DNA of 64,000 bases, taken from NCBI RefSeq assembly GCF_014207135.1, contig NZ_JACHCC010000003.1:346701-410700 (forward strand), written 5' to 3'. The notes under the pieces are model-generated. The model was not told the origin of the DNA, searched no databases, and worked only from the letters and a program-made list of their open reading frames with translations. Position 1 is the stretch's first letter; each line of letters begins with the position of its first letter. Positions 42,389 through 51,676 of the stretch are shown one piece after another. This DNA comes from Pedobacter cryoconitis (GTDB taxonomy: Bacteria; Bacteroidota; Bacteroidia; Sphingobacteriales; Sphingobacteriaceae). The translations under genes were made by a program, and so were the position numbers.

Positions 42389-45103
42389 ATGAAGTATCGC
42401 GTTACCCAATTTATTTTAGCTCCGTTCCTGCTGATCGTACTTTTGAATGTTGCGTCTGCAAATGAAAATCCGAAAAAAAACAGGAATCTTGTACAAACAA
42501 AAGCAGCATTACCTCTATATAAAAATCCAGCAGCTGATATTGAAGCGAGGGTGAAGGACCTGCTGGCAAGGATGACCCCCGAAGAAAAGTTCTGGCAGCT
42601 TTTTATGATTCCGGGTGATCTGGATGGTGTAGACAAGAACCGGTATAAAAACGGCATTTTTGGATTGCAGGTCAGTGCCGTTTCACAGGGTGGAGGCGGA
42701 GCAGGACAAATGCTGAGTTATAATACCCAGGAAAATGCCTATACACTGGCCAAAAAAATCAATGCCATTCAGGCGTACTTTGTCAAAGAAACCCGGTTGG
42801 GTATTCCGATCATTGCTTTTGACGAAGCATTACACGGATTAGTCCGGAAAGGGGCAACTTCCTTTCCCCAGGCTATCGGTCTTGCTGCCAGTTTTAATAC
42901 TGAGCTGATGGGACAGGTAGCAGGTACCATTGCGAATGAAACCAAAGTAAGAGGAATAAGAGATATCCTGACCCCGGTTATCAATATAGCTTCTGATGTT
43001 CGCTGGGGGCGTACAGAAGAAACCTATGGTGAAGATCCGTTCCTGAGTTCACAGATGGGGCTTGCTTTTGTCAGCGCGTTTGAAAATCAGAATATCATTA
43101 CGACACCCAAACATTTTATCGCCAATGTAGGTGATGGGGGACGTGATAGTTATCCGATCAGTTATAATGAGCGTCAGCTCGAAGAAATCTATCTTCCACC
43201 TTTTAAAACAGCTATACAACAAGGTAAAAGCAGATCACTGATGACAGCTTATAATACCGTTAATGGAACACCGGCAACTTCCAGTGCTTATTTGCTGACA
43301 GATAAATTAAAGACAGAATGGGGGTTTAAGGGATTTGTGATCTCTGATGCCGGAGCTGTTGGTGGGGCAAATGTTTTACATTATACCGCTGCGGGTTATA
43401 CTGATGCAACCAGACAAGCCATCATTGCTGGACTGGATGTTATCTTTCAGACTGATTTTAATCACTATAAACTATTTATTCCGCCTTTTCTTGACGGATC
43501 AATTCCTCAAAGCAGGATTGACGATGCTGTTGCAAGAGTTTTGAGGGCCAAATTTGAACTCGGACTTTTTGAAAATCCCTATGTTTCTGAAAAAGAAGCT
43601 CAAAAAGCCCTGACTGATCAAAGCCATAAAGCGATAGCTAAACAGGCTGCTTTACAATCATTTGTCCTGCTTAAAAATGAAAAATCTGTATTACCACTAA
43701 AAAATGTCAAAAATATATTACTTCTTGGCGAAGACGCGATTGAAGCCCGTTTGGGAGGATACAGCGGAACAGGAAATGGTAAAATAAGCATTTTAGAAGG
43801 ATTGAAAAAAAGAGCAGGAGACAAAGTGAAAGTGACTTATAGTAAAGGCAGCAGCCGTGATCCATTACTCTATGTACCAGTGTCCCAGCAATTTTTAAAG
43901 ACAGATACAACAAGTGGTCTACATGCCGAATATTTTGATAACCTCACCTTAAGTGGCCGTCCGGTATTTGAAAGAACCGATAAACAAATAGACTTTATGT
44001 GGACCTTGTCCTCTCCGGATAAACGACTGCCTAAAGATCAGTATTCTATTAGATGGAAAGGAAACCTGACAGTTCCAAAATCCGGAATTTATCAGATCGG
44101 TCTGGAAGGAAATGACGGTTACCGGCTTTACCTGGATGATAAACTGTTCATCGACCAATGGGAGAAACGATCCTATCATACACAGTTATTGCCTTTTTCT
44201 TTTGATCAGCACAAAACCTATGCGATCCGTGTAGAATTTAAGGAACCTAAAGGCAATGCACATATCAAGCTGATCTGGAATTACGGCGTACCGGATAACC
44301 GGGCTCAGGAGCTGGAAGCAGCAGTCAGATTAGCTGAAAATGCAGATGTAATTGTCGTTACCGCGGGGATCAAGGAAGGTGAATTTCAGGACCGCGCCAT
44401 GCTGAATCTTCCAGGTAATCAGGAACAACTTATTCAAGCTATGGAGAAATCCGGAAAACCTGTAATTGTTTTATTGGTTGGTGGCAGTGCAATCACGATG
44501 AACAACTGGTATAATGATGCTACGGCTATTTTGAATACCTGGTATGCGGGTGAAGAAGGAGGGAATGCCGTTGCAGAGACCCTGTTTGGAGATTATAACC
44601 CTGCCGGACGTTTGCCTATTACTTATCCGGTTCATGAATCACAATTGCCATTGATATACAATCATAAACCAACCGGCAGAGGTGACGATTATAATAATCT
44701 GAGCGGCGAACCACTATTTCCCTTTGGTTTTGGATTAAGTTATACTAAATTTGAGTATACAGATCTTAAGCTGAGCAAAACAGAAATCAGTTCGGCAGAA
44801 CCTGTTCAGGCAAGTTTTACGCTGAAAAATACTGGTCATTACGATGGTGATGAAGTTGTGCAGTTGTATATCCGGGATGTACTTGCTACGGTTTCCAGAC
44901 CGGTTTTAGAATTAAAAGGTTTTAAAAGAATTCACTTAAAGGCAGGAGAGACCAGACAAGTTTCGTTTGAAATCGCTCCCCACATGCTGGAGATGCTGAA
45001 TGCTGAAATGAAAACAGTGATTGAGCCTGGTGATTTCAGAATCATGATTGGTTCTTCAAGCCGTGAATTACTATTAAAAGATACTTTGACAGTTAAACCC
45101 TGA
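42389..45103 (+). CDS. Beta-glucosidase-type GH3 glycosidase with PA14 domain
   Basis: A 904-residue exported enzyme with a signal peptide at 1-24. Domains in order: GH3 N-terminal barrel (about 50-390) with the nucleophile Asp320 in GFVISDAG, GH3 C-terminal alpha/beta-sandwich that is split by a PA14 domain (about 515-640; GIYQIGLEGNDGYRLYLDD), and a fibronectin III-like end domain. PA14 insertions in GH3 enzymes act as substrate-recognizing lids. It removes beta-linked terminal sugars. An in-frame TTG one codon upstream (42386) is ignored. Confidence 0.92.
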   Translation: MKYRVTQFILAPFLLIVLLNVASANENPKKNRNLVQTKAALPLYKNPAADIEARVKDLLARMTPEEKFWQLFMIPGDLDGVDKNRYKNGIFGLQVSAVSQGGGGAGQMLSYNTQENAYTLAKKINAIQAYFVKETRLGIPIIAFDEALHGLVRKGATSFPQAIGLAASFNTELMGQVAGTIANETKVRGIRDILTPVINIASDVRWGRTEETYGEDPFLSSQMGLAFVSAFENQNIITTPKHFIANVGDGGRDSYPISYNERQLEEIYLPPFKTAIQQGKSRSLMTAYNTVNGTPATSSAYLLTDKLKTEWGFKGFVISDAGAVGGANVLHYTAAGYTDATRQAIIAGLDVIFQTDFNHYKLFIPPFLDGSIPQSRIDDAVARVLRAKFELGLFENPYVSEKEAQKALTDQSHKAIAKQAALQSFVLLKNEKSVLPLKNVKNILLLGEDAIEARLGGYSGTGNGKISILEGLKKRAGDKVKVTYSKGSSRDPLLYVPVSQQFLKTDTTSGLHAEYFDNLTLSGRPVFERTDKQIDFMWTLSSPDKRLPKDQYSIRWKGNLTVPKSGIYQIGLEGNDGYRLYLDDKLFIDQWEKRSYHTQLLPFSFDQHKTYAIRVEFKEPKGNAHIKLIWNYGVPDNRAQELEAAVRLAENADVIVVTAGIKEGEFQDRAMLNLPGNQEQLIQAMEKSGKPVIVLLVGGSAITMNNWYNDATAILNTWYAGEEGGNAVAETLFGDYNPAGRLPITYPVHESQLPLIYNHKPTGRGDDYNNLSGEPLFPFGFGLSYTKFEYTDLKLSKTEISSAEPVQASFTLKNTGHYDGDEVVQLYIRDVLATVSRPVLELKGFKRIHLKAGETRQVSFEIAPHMLEMLNAEMKTVIEPGDFRIMIGSSSRELLLKDTLTVKP

Positions 45104-45125
45104 TCTGGTACAGGTACTGTTCGAC

Positions 45126-45200
45126 ATGAGGCCACGATGAGGCCAACATTACCCCACGATGAGGCCACCTTTATCTTAGAGAAAAGGTGGCCTCATCGTG
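45126..45200. terminator. Long hairpin with triplicated 9-mer, bidirectional terminator
   Basis: A perfect 18-bp stem (45155-45172, 45183-45200) with a 10-base loop, then TTTTTATG, lies between two convergent genes. The 9-mer ATGAGGCCA in its left arm also occurs twice just upstream (45126-45134, 45137-45145), so the right arm can pair with any of three partners. Confidence 0.8.
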
Positions 45201-45203
45201 TTT

Positions 45204-46421
45204 TTATGCTAGCTTAATCCTGGCATTTTCTGCGAGATGATGCAACGCATGGATCAACTCATCTGCTTCGCTTTCCAGGTTATAATAATGCGGTGAAATA
45301 CGGATAGCCCATTCCACTTCTTTTTCATCAAAATCAATGACCGCGAAGTTGCGGTAACTGGTAACCACATTGATGTCCTTCTCTGCTAATTCTTTTTTGA
45401 GCTGCTCAGGATTCATCCCCGGAAGGGTAAAAGTAATCAGACTGCAAAGCTCCGGACCTTTATCCAATAATCTGATTTCAGGGATATCAGCCAGTTGTTT
45501 ACGGATATAACGGCTTAATAACTTTATTCTTTCCCATATTTGCTCAGGCTGATTATCCAGATAGTATGAAATTGCAGCTTTAGTTCCCAGTAATAAAGCA
45601 TAGGCAAACTCCCAGTCTTCAAACCGGATGGCTCCGGGACGCTGTATATATTTGTCTTTTGCGATCCAGTCTGCACCTCTCATATCAATAAATAAAGGTT
45701 CCAGTCCCATATCCAGGACTCTGTCAGAAACATATAAGAACCCGGCACCTCTCGGGCCTCTCAGAAACTTACGACTCGTCGCACTCAGGAAATCACATTT
45801 TATTTTTTTTACATCCAGTGGAATCTGTCCCACCGACTGACAGGCATCAAGAAGATATAGCGTGTCATATTTACTGACTATTTCTGCAATTTCTTCAACC
45901 GGTTGAACCAGTCCTGAATTCGTTGGGACATGCGTAACCGATAATAATTTAGGTTTCCAGAGTTTCAACTGTCTGTCCAGATCGTTCAGATCTACTCCTC
46001 CGCCAGCTGCACTTTTTACGTGTTTGATGATGATCCCGAACCTTTTGGCAAAAGAAAGAAAATGCAATTGATTAGAGATATAATCGTCATTCGTTGTTAA
46101 AATGATATCTCCCTTTTCAAAAGGGATGGACGAAAATGCCCTGGTGAAAGCATCAGTAGCATTAGCCGTAAATGCAATATTTTCAGGTTTGCAGTTTAAT
46201 AGTTTTGAAGCTGCGGTATAAAATTCCCGGATCTCGTTTTTTCTGAAATCAGCAGCTTCATAACCACCAATTTCAGCCTCTAATTCTATATGACCAATAA
46301 TGGCATCAATTACCGGCTGCGGCATTAAACCAGCGCCTGCATTATTCATATGGTTCACCTTTACTATTCCCGGGGTTTCTTTTCTTAATTTATTGATTTC
46401 CTGTGCTGAAAAACTCATCAT
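45204..46421 (-). CDS. PLP-dependent class V aminotransferase-fold protein
   Basis: A 405-residue protein of the isopenicillin-N-epimerase / cysteine-desulfurase fold group. PLP-binding residues are seen as LLDACQSVGQ (D192, Q195) and the Schiff-base Lys in SATSRKFLRG (K218). It begins NHMNNAGAGLMPQPV, the typical strand of epimerase-like members. No Cys-loop of SufS is present, so it is not a housekeeping desulfurase. Divergent from the MocR regulator with 90 bases between, a common arrangement when MocR controls a PLP enzyme. The reaction is unknown; hydroxyproline or proline-related chemistry is an inference from context. Confidence 0.82.
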   Translation of the reverse strand: MMSFSAQEINKLRKETPGIVKVNHMNNAGAGLMPQPVIDAIIGHIELEAEIGGYEAADFRKNEIREFYTAASKLLNCKPENIAFTANATDAFTRAFSSIPFEKGDIILTTNDDYISNQLHFLSFAKRFGIIIKHVKSAAGGGVDLNDLDRQLKLWKPKLLSVTHVPTNSGLVQPVEEIAEIVSKYDTLYLLDACQSVGQIPLDVKKIKCDFLSATSRKFLRGPRGAGFLYVSDRVLDMGLEPLFIDMRGADWIAKDKYIQRPGAIRFEDWEFAYALLLGTKAAISYYLDNQPEQIWERIKLLSRYIRKQLADIPEIRLLDKGPELCSLITFTLPGMNPEQLKKELAEKDINVVTSYRNFAVIDFDEKEVEWAIRISPHYYNLESEADELIHALHHLAENARIKLA

Positions 46422-46511
46422 ACTTATTCTTTAATTTGCGATAGCTCAAAATTACCACTATTATTGGCCCATAAATAATCCATATAACTTAATTCTAATG
46501 GAGCCATTATT

Positions 46512-48014
46512 ATGCCTAAAATTTCTCATGATATCAGTATTGCAGGATTAACTATTGACAGGAAGAGTAAAATTCCATTGACTAAACAATTATATGAGGG
46601 CATCAGAAGCGCCATTATCAATAGACAGATCCGGCCGGGACAACGTTTGCCATCCAGCCGTACACTTGCCGAGGATATTGGCTTATCCAGAAACATTGTT
46701 CTGCTGGCCTATGAACAACTGACGCTCGAAGGTTACCTTACCGGATCGGTTGGTAAAGGAAGTTTTGTCTCGGAAGATACCTATGATTCCTTTGCAGGAC
46801 AGGCTATTCAGCAAAATAAACCTGTAGCCCCACCTGATCCCGGGACAGAGGTGCAACTCCCCAAACTTGACCAGGTATCAGCGGTTTATGTCAAAAGAGA
46901 AACCAGTAAAGCTATTGTAAAGCCCTTTCAGAATCCAGTACCGGCTTTGGATCATTTTCCTTTTCAGAGCTGGTCGAAATGTGCAGGTAAAATCTTCAGA
47001 AGCCTTGAGTTTTTACAATTATCCTATGACGATGCCCAGGGTTGTTATCCACTCAGAGAAGCGATTGCTGCTCATCTGCGGATCAACAGGGCTTTAAGCT
47101 GCGAACCTGAACAGATCATCATCACCAATGGCACGCAACAGGCACTGAACCTGATTGCCAGTTTACTCATGCAGAAAGGGGAGCAGTTCTGGATAGAAGA
47201 TCCAGGTTATATCAACGCTAAACTGGCATTTATACAAGCCGGTGGAATCCCTTGTTATATCCCGGTAGATGTCAATGGGATTGATCTGGATCATGCCTGT
47301 ATACATTATCCAAAAGCAAAACTCGCTTTTTTGACCCCTTCACATCAGTTCCCTTTGGGTGGTACTTTTTCGATAGCCAAAAGAATGCAATTGCTGGAAT
47401 GGGCAAGCAAAAACAAAATGTGGATTGTAGAAGATGATTATGACAGTGAATTCAGGTATTCGGCAAAACCAGTTCCTTCACTTCAGGGGATGGATCATTA
47501 TCAGCGTGTGATTTATACCGGCACTTTCAGTAAAGTACTTTTTCCAGGGCTTCGGATAGGTTATCTGGTGCTCCCTAATCCGCATCTGACACAGGCTTTT
47601 AAACAGGCTAAAGCCTTTGCCGACCGTCAGAATGCAATTACTGATCAGCTGATCTTAAATGAGTTTATCAAAGAGGGATACTATGCTACACATTTACGGA
47701 AGATGCGTGTACTTTATAAAAAAAGACAGGACCACCTACTCGAGCTGATCCGCAAACATGGCGGAGAGCTGCTGAGAGCCGAAAAACAAGGTAGTGGTAT
47801 GCATATCATTGCTTATCTGCAGGAAAATCAGGATGATCAGCAGATTGCTGCCATTTTAGATCAGGCTGGTATTATTACCACAGCACTATCTGTTTATTCC
47901 AGTAAATTCAAGTATCCTCCCGGTCTGTTACTGGGTTATACCGCTTTTACAGAGAAAGATTTAGAAACAGGTTTTTTTAAACTGCTGGCTATATTGAAGG
48001 AGCAGCATCCATAA
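46512..48014 (+). CDS. MocR-type regulator (GntR helix-turn-helix fused to aminotransferase domain)
   Basis: A 500-residue PdxR/MocR family protein. The N-terminal GntR winged helix (LYEGIRSAIINRQIRPGQRL, then SRTLAEDIGLSRNIV) is followed by a class I aminotransferase-fold domain with VEDDYDSEFRY and the PLP Lys in YTGTFSKVLFPGLRIGYL. Such proteins bind PLP and an amino compound and control adjacent amino-acid metabolism genes. It is divergent from the class V aminotransferase and directly before the hydroxyproline operon, so it may control both. Confidence 0.92.
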   Translation: MPKISHDISIAGLTIDRKSKIPLTKQLYEGIRSAIINRQIRPGQRLPSSRTLAEDIGLSRNIVLLAYEQLTLEGYLTGSVGKGSFVSEDTYDSFAGQAIQQNKPVAPPDPGTEVQLPKLDQVSAVYVKRETSKAIVKPFQNPVPALDHFPFQSWSKCAGKIFRSLEFLQLSYDDAQGCYPLREAIAAHLRINRALSCEPEQIIITNGTQQALNLIASLLMQKGEQFWIEDPGYINAKLAFIQAGGIPCYIPVDVNGIDLDHACIHYPKAKLAFLTPSHQFPLGGTFSIAKRMQLLEWASKNKMWIVEDDYDSEFRYSAKPVPSLQGMDHYQRVIYTGTFSKVLFPGLRIGYLVLPNPHLTQAFKQAKAFADRQNAITDQLILNEFIKEGYYATHLRKMRVLYKKRQDHLLELIRKHGGELLRAEKQGSGMHIIAYLQENQDDQQIAAILDQAGIITTALSVYSSKFKYPPGLLLGYTAFTEKDLETGFFKLLAILKEQHP

Positions 48015-48134
48015 CAGGTGTATTTGCGGGTTGTATTGGTTAATATCAGGTAATTGTTTGACTCTTTAGCTAATTAACTTTGGTTAAGAAGCATATCGCT
48101 GAAAAACAATTCAAAATATTTAATTTATAACAAC

Positions 48135-49058
48135 ATGACTATCAACTGGAATGGGGTGTTTCCTGCTGTGACCACAAAGTTTACGGCTAATGATGAACTT
48201 GATTTTAACGCAATAGACCTTAACCTGCATGCCCAGCTGGAAGCCGGAGCAGAAGGGATTATTTTAGGTGGTTCACTGGGAGAAGCCAGTGTCTTAACCG
48301 ATGAAGAAAAATTTGCACTCTTAACCCATACCTTAAAAGTAGTGGACGGAAGAGTTCCCGTATTACTGAATATTGCAGAACCAACGACAAAGAAAGCGGT
48401 TGCTGCGGCTCAAAAAGCTGCCCAGCTGGGTGCAAATGGATTGATGCTGCTGCCACCTATGCGCTACTATTCAGATCATGAAGAAACACTGGCTTTTTTA
48501 TCGGCAGTTGCCGAAAGTACTGAGCTGCCTATCATGATTTACAACAATCCTGTAGATTACAAAATCGAAGTAACCCTTGCTATGTTTGACCATCTGGCCA
48601 GGTACAGTAATATCCAGGCCGTTAAAGAATCGACCAGGGATGTTTCCAATGTGACCCGGATGTTCAACCGTTTTGGTGAAAGATTTAAGATTTTTACAGG
48701 AGTTGATCCCCTGGCTATGGAAAGTCTGGTGATGGGGGCACATGGTTGGGTAGCCGGACTGGTTGATGCCTTTCCAAAAGAAACCGTGGCCATTTTCAGA
48801 CTGGTTAAACAAAACAGAATTGCAGAAGCGCTGATCATTTACCGCTGGTTCCTGCCGGTTTTAGAACTGGATATACATCCTAAACTGGTGCAGTACATCA
48901 AACTTGCAGAAAGTCTGACTGGTCTGGGTACTGAACTGACCAGAGCTCCGCGTTTAGCCATTCATGGGGAGGAGAGGGAAAGGGTGTTGAAGATCCTTAA
49001 CGATGCGTTAGCTAACCGTCCGCAATTACCTGAAGGTAGCTGGGGGAAAATAAACTAA
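48135..49058 (+). CDS. DapA-family lyase/deaminase, probable pyrroline-4-hydroxy-2-carboxylate deaminase
   Basis: A 307-residue member of the dihydrodipicolinate synthase family. Schiff-base Lys164 is in QAVKEST and the catalytic Tyr136 in IYNNPVDY. In hydroxyproline catabolism a DapA relative deaminates delta1-pyrroline-4-hydroxy-2-carboxylate to 2-oxoglutarate semialdehyde, and the next three genes encode the other steps, so that function is preferred over lysine synthesis. First gene of the operon, 7 bases before the aldehyde dehydrogenase. Confidence 0.87.
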   Translation: MTINWNGVFPAVTTKFTANDELDFNAIDLNLHAQLEAGAEGIILGGSLGEASVLTDEEKFALLTHTLKVVDGRVPVLLNIAEPTTKKAVAAAQKAAQLGANGLMLLPPMRYYSDHEETLAFLSAVAESTELPIMIYNNPVDYKIEVTLAMFDHLARYSNIQAVKESTRDVSNVTRMFNRFGERFKIFTGVDPLAMESLVMGAHGWVAGLVDAFPKETVAIFRLVKQNRIAEALIIYRWFLPVLELDIHPKLVQYIKLAESLTGLGTELTRAPRLAIHGEERERVLKILNDALANRPQLPEGSWGKIN

Positions 49059-49065
49059 CCAGCAG

Positions 49066-50652
49066 ATGAGAGGTAATCATATCATTTGCTCGGCCTATGC
49101 TGAAACAGCAGGCAAGAGCTTTCGGGCAGTAAATCCTGCTACTGGTCAGGAATTAGCCGGAGATTTCTATAAGGCAGAAGTCCTTGATGTCGAAAACGCC
49201 CTGAAGGGAGCGACACTTGCTTATCAAAGCTATAAAGAGCTGCATAAAGACCTCAGGGCAGGTTTTCTAAGAAATATTGCGGATGAGATTTTCGCTTTAG
49301 GCGATCAGCTGATAAACCGCGCATCCGCAGAAAGTGGTCTTCCCGAAGCCCGTTTAAGAGGAGAATTAGGGCGTACAACAGGACAATTGAGATTATTCGC
49401 AGATCAAATAGCAGAAGGTTCGTGGGTAGATGCTATTATTGATACAGCACAGCCTGACAGACAGCCCCTTCCGCGCCCTGATATCCGGCGGATGCTGGTT
49501 CCGCTTGGCCCTGTAGTGGTTTTTGGCGCCAGCAATTTTCCGCTTGCATTTTCTGTGGCTGGCGGAGATACCGCTTCTGCACTGGCTGCGGGCTGCCCGG
49601 TCATAGTCAAAGCACATCCGGCACATTTGGGAACCAGTGCATTGGTAGGTGCTGCAATTGTCAAAGCTATAGAGAAATCTGGCGTTCCTAAAGGCGTATT
49701 CTCTTTACTGTTTGATGATGGATATACTGTCGGAGAGCAGCTTGTGAAGCATCCTTATACTAAAGCAGTTACTTTTACCGGATCCTTTAAAGGCGGGAGT
49801 GCCTTAATTAGTCTTGCACAAGAGCGTGCCGAGCCTATTCCGGTTTTTGCTGAAATGGGAAGTATTAATCCGGTTATCTTATTGCCACAGGCGATAGCGA
49901 ATAAGCCTGAGGAACTGGCACAGCAATGTGCAGCATCTATTGCGTTGGGAGCCGGTCAGTTTTGCACTAATCCAGGGCTGTTAATTGCAGTTAATTCACC
50001 AGGTCTGGAAAAATTTAAGGCTACCCTGGCCGATAAAATCAGAGAAACACCCTCGGCAACTATGCTTAGCCCTGGAATTTATGCCAATTATAATTCCCGG
50101 TCAGCAGTTATGCTAAAGTGGGATGGAGTTGATTTAGTTGCCGAATCAAGACAGTTAAACGATCAGTTGCAAAATCAGTCTGTAGCCAGGCTTGTCGAGG
50201 TCAGTGCGACTGATTTTCTAAGCAATAAGGAACTTCATGAAGAAGTTTTCGGGCCTCATTCTATACTGGTCATTGCAGAAAATATGACCGAATTGGAAGA
50301 TGTTATCCACTCAGTGAATGGTCAGTTGACCATTAGCCTGATGGCTGCACCAGGAGAACTGGAAAACTATAGCGCTCTGCTGAATGACTTAACAGGTAAA
50401 ACCGGAAGGCTGATCCTGAACGGGATGCCGACAGGAGTAGAAGTCTGTTCGGCTATGCAGCATGGAGGACCTTACCCGTCTACTAATGACAGCCGTTTCA
50501 CTTCGGTTGGTACTACAGCTATTCATCGTTTTGTCAGACCTGTGGCCTGGCAGGACTGGGAAGATGCTTTACTTCCGGATGCTTTAAAAGCGAAGAACCC
50601 TTTGGGAATTTATAGAATGGTAGATCAAAAATTGACAAATCATGGGCAGTAA
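49066..50652 (+). CDS. 2,5-dioxovalerate (2-oxoglutarate semialdehyde) dehydrogenase
   Basis: A 528-residue aldehyde dehydrogenase. Catalytic Cys300 is in GAGQFCTNPGL and the general-base Glu263 in FAEMGSINP; the cofactor loop is VTFTGSFKGG. Length and the segment NGMPTGVEVCSAMQHGGPYP match the 2-oxoglutarate semialdehyde dehydrogenase group. It oxidizes the semialdehyde made by the upstream DapA-family enzyme to 2-oxoglutarate, with NAD(P)+. Its stop overlaps the epimerase start by 11 bases. Confidence 0.9.
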   Translation: MRGNHIICSAYAETAGKSFRAVNPATGQELAGDFYKAEVLDVENALKGATLAYQSYKELHKDLRAGFLRNIADEIFALGDQLINRASAESGLPEARLRGELGRTTGQLRLFADQIAEGSWVDAIIDTAQPDRQPLPRPDIRRMLVPLGPVVVFGASNFPLAFSVAGGDTASALAAGCPVIVKAHPAHLGTSALVGAAIVKAIEKSGVPKGVFSLLFDDGYTVGEQLVKHPYTKAVTFTGSFKGGSALISLAQERAEPIPVFAEMGSINPVILLPQAIANKPEELAQQCAASIALGAGQFCTNPGLLIAVNSPGLEKFKATLADKIRETPSATMLSPGIYANYNSRSAVMLKWDGVDLVAESRQLNDQLQNQSVARLVEVSATDFLSNKELHEEVFGPHSILVIAENMTELEDVIHSVNGQLTISLMAAPGELENYSALLNDLTGKTGRLILNGMPTGVEVCSAMQHGGPYPSTNDSRFTSVGTTAIHRFVRPVAWQDWEDALLPDALKAKNPLGIYRMVDQKLTNHGQ

Positions 50653-51643
50653 AACTTTTTTTTGTGTGGATGCGCATACCTGCGGAAATCCGGTAAGACT
50701 TGTCGCTGGTGGTGGCCCCGTACTTCAGGGAAACAATATGAGCGAAAAAAGACAGGATTTTTTAACTCACTATGACTGGATCCGTACCGGGTTGATGTTC
50801 GAGCCTCGTGGACATGATATGATGTCGGGTAGTATCCTTTATCCGCCGCATAATCCTGAAAATGATTTTGCTGTGTTGTTTATCGAAACAAGTGGTTGTC
50901 TGCCTATGTGTGGTCATGGTACCATCGGAACGATTACAATCGCTGTGGAAGAAGGGCTGATCCGGCCTAAGGTGCCAGGAATCATCCGTATGGAGGCTCC
51001 CGCGGGATTAATCCTCATCGAGTACAAACAGACAGGAAATAAAGTAGATGCAGTGAAACTGCGCAATGTTCCTTCTTATCTGGCTGCTTCTGAACTACAG
51101 GTAGAATGTCCGGATCTGGGTACACTGACCTTCGATGTAGCCTATGGAGGTAATTTTTATGCAATTATAGATCCGCAGAAGAACTTCCCGGGTCTGGAAA
51201 ATTATACTGCCGCTCAACTGATCACCTGGAGCCAGGTGATCCGCAAACGGATCAATGAACAGCATACATTTGTTCATCCGCTGGATGAGACTATCAATGG
51301 ATGCAGCCATGTATTGTGGGGAGGGGCAACTTTAGATCCTCATTCTACTGCCCGTAATGCGGTATTTTATGGAGATAAGGCTATAGACCGGTCCCCTTGT
51401 GGTACAGGGACTTCTGCACGTATGGCCCAGTGGTATGCAAAAGGGAAACTGAAGAAAGGAGAGGCTTTTATCCATGAAAGTTTCATTGGCAGTAAATTCA
51501 CCGGCAGAGTAGAGGATGTCACTGAACTCAATGGTCTTCCTGCAATTATTCCAAGTGTTGAAGGGTGGGCTAAAGTATACGGTTATAACACGATCAGGAT
51601 TGACGATGATGATCCCTATGCACATGGTTTCCAGGTGATCTGA
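50642..51643 (+). CDS. 4-hydroxyproline 2-epimerase (proline racemase family)
   Basis: A 333-residue proline-racemase-fold enzyme. Both catalytic Cys are present: C90 in LPMCGHGTIGT and C253 in RSPCGTGTSAR, which marks an epimerase rather than the Cys/Thr dehydratase branch. It interconverts trans-4-hydroxy-L-proline and cis-4-hydroxy-D-proline, the first step of the pathway. Overlaps the aldehyde dehydrogenase gene and precedes the FAD enzyme by 33 bases. Confidence 0.92.
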   Translation: MGSKTFFCVDAHTCGNPVRLVAGGGPVLQGNNMSEKRQDFLTHYDWIRTGLMFEPRGHDMMSGSILYPPHNPENDFAVLFIETSGCLPMCGHGTIGTITIAVEEGLIRPKVPGIIRMEAPAGLILIEYKQTGNKVDAVKLRNVPSYLAASELQVECPDLGTLTFDVAYGGNFYAIIDPQKNFPGLENYTAAQLITWSQVIRKRINEQHTFVHPLDETINGCSHVLWGGATLDPHSTARNAVFYGDKAIDRSPCGTGTSARMAQWYAKGKLKKGEAFIHESFIGSKFTGRVEDVTELNGLPAIIPSVEGWAKVYGYNTIRIDDDDPYAHGFQVI

Positions 51644-51676
51644 TCTGTTTTTTAAATTACTATTTACCCTGAATAA

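Noticed and set aside
45126..45200. Possible CRISPR-like array from repeated ATGAGGCCA
   Set aside because: Only three 9-base copies with 2 and 13 bases between them, and the last is part of a terminator stem; no cas genes.
45204..46421. Class V protein as housekeeping cysteine desulfurase
   Set aside because: No desulfurase Cys loop and no iron-sulfur cluster genes nearby.
48135..49058. DapA-family gene as dihydrodipicolinate synthase for lysine
   Set aside because: Its operon partners are all hydroxyproline catabolism enzymes; no lysine genes are near.
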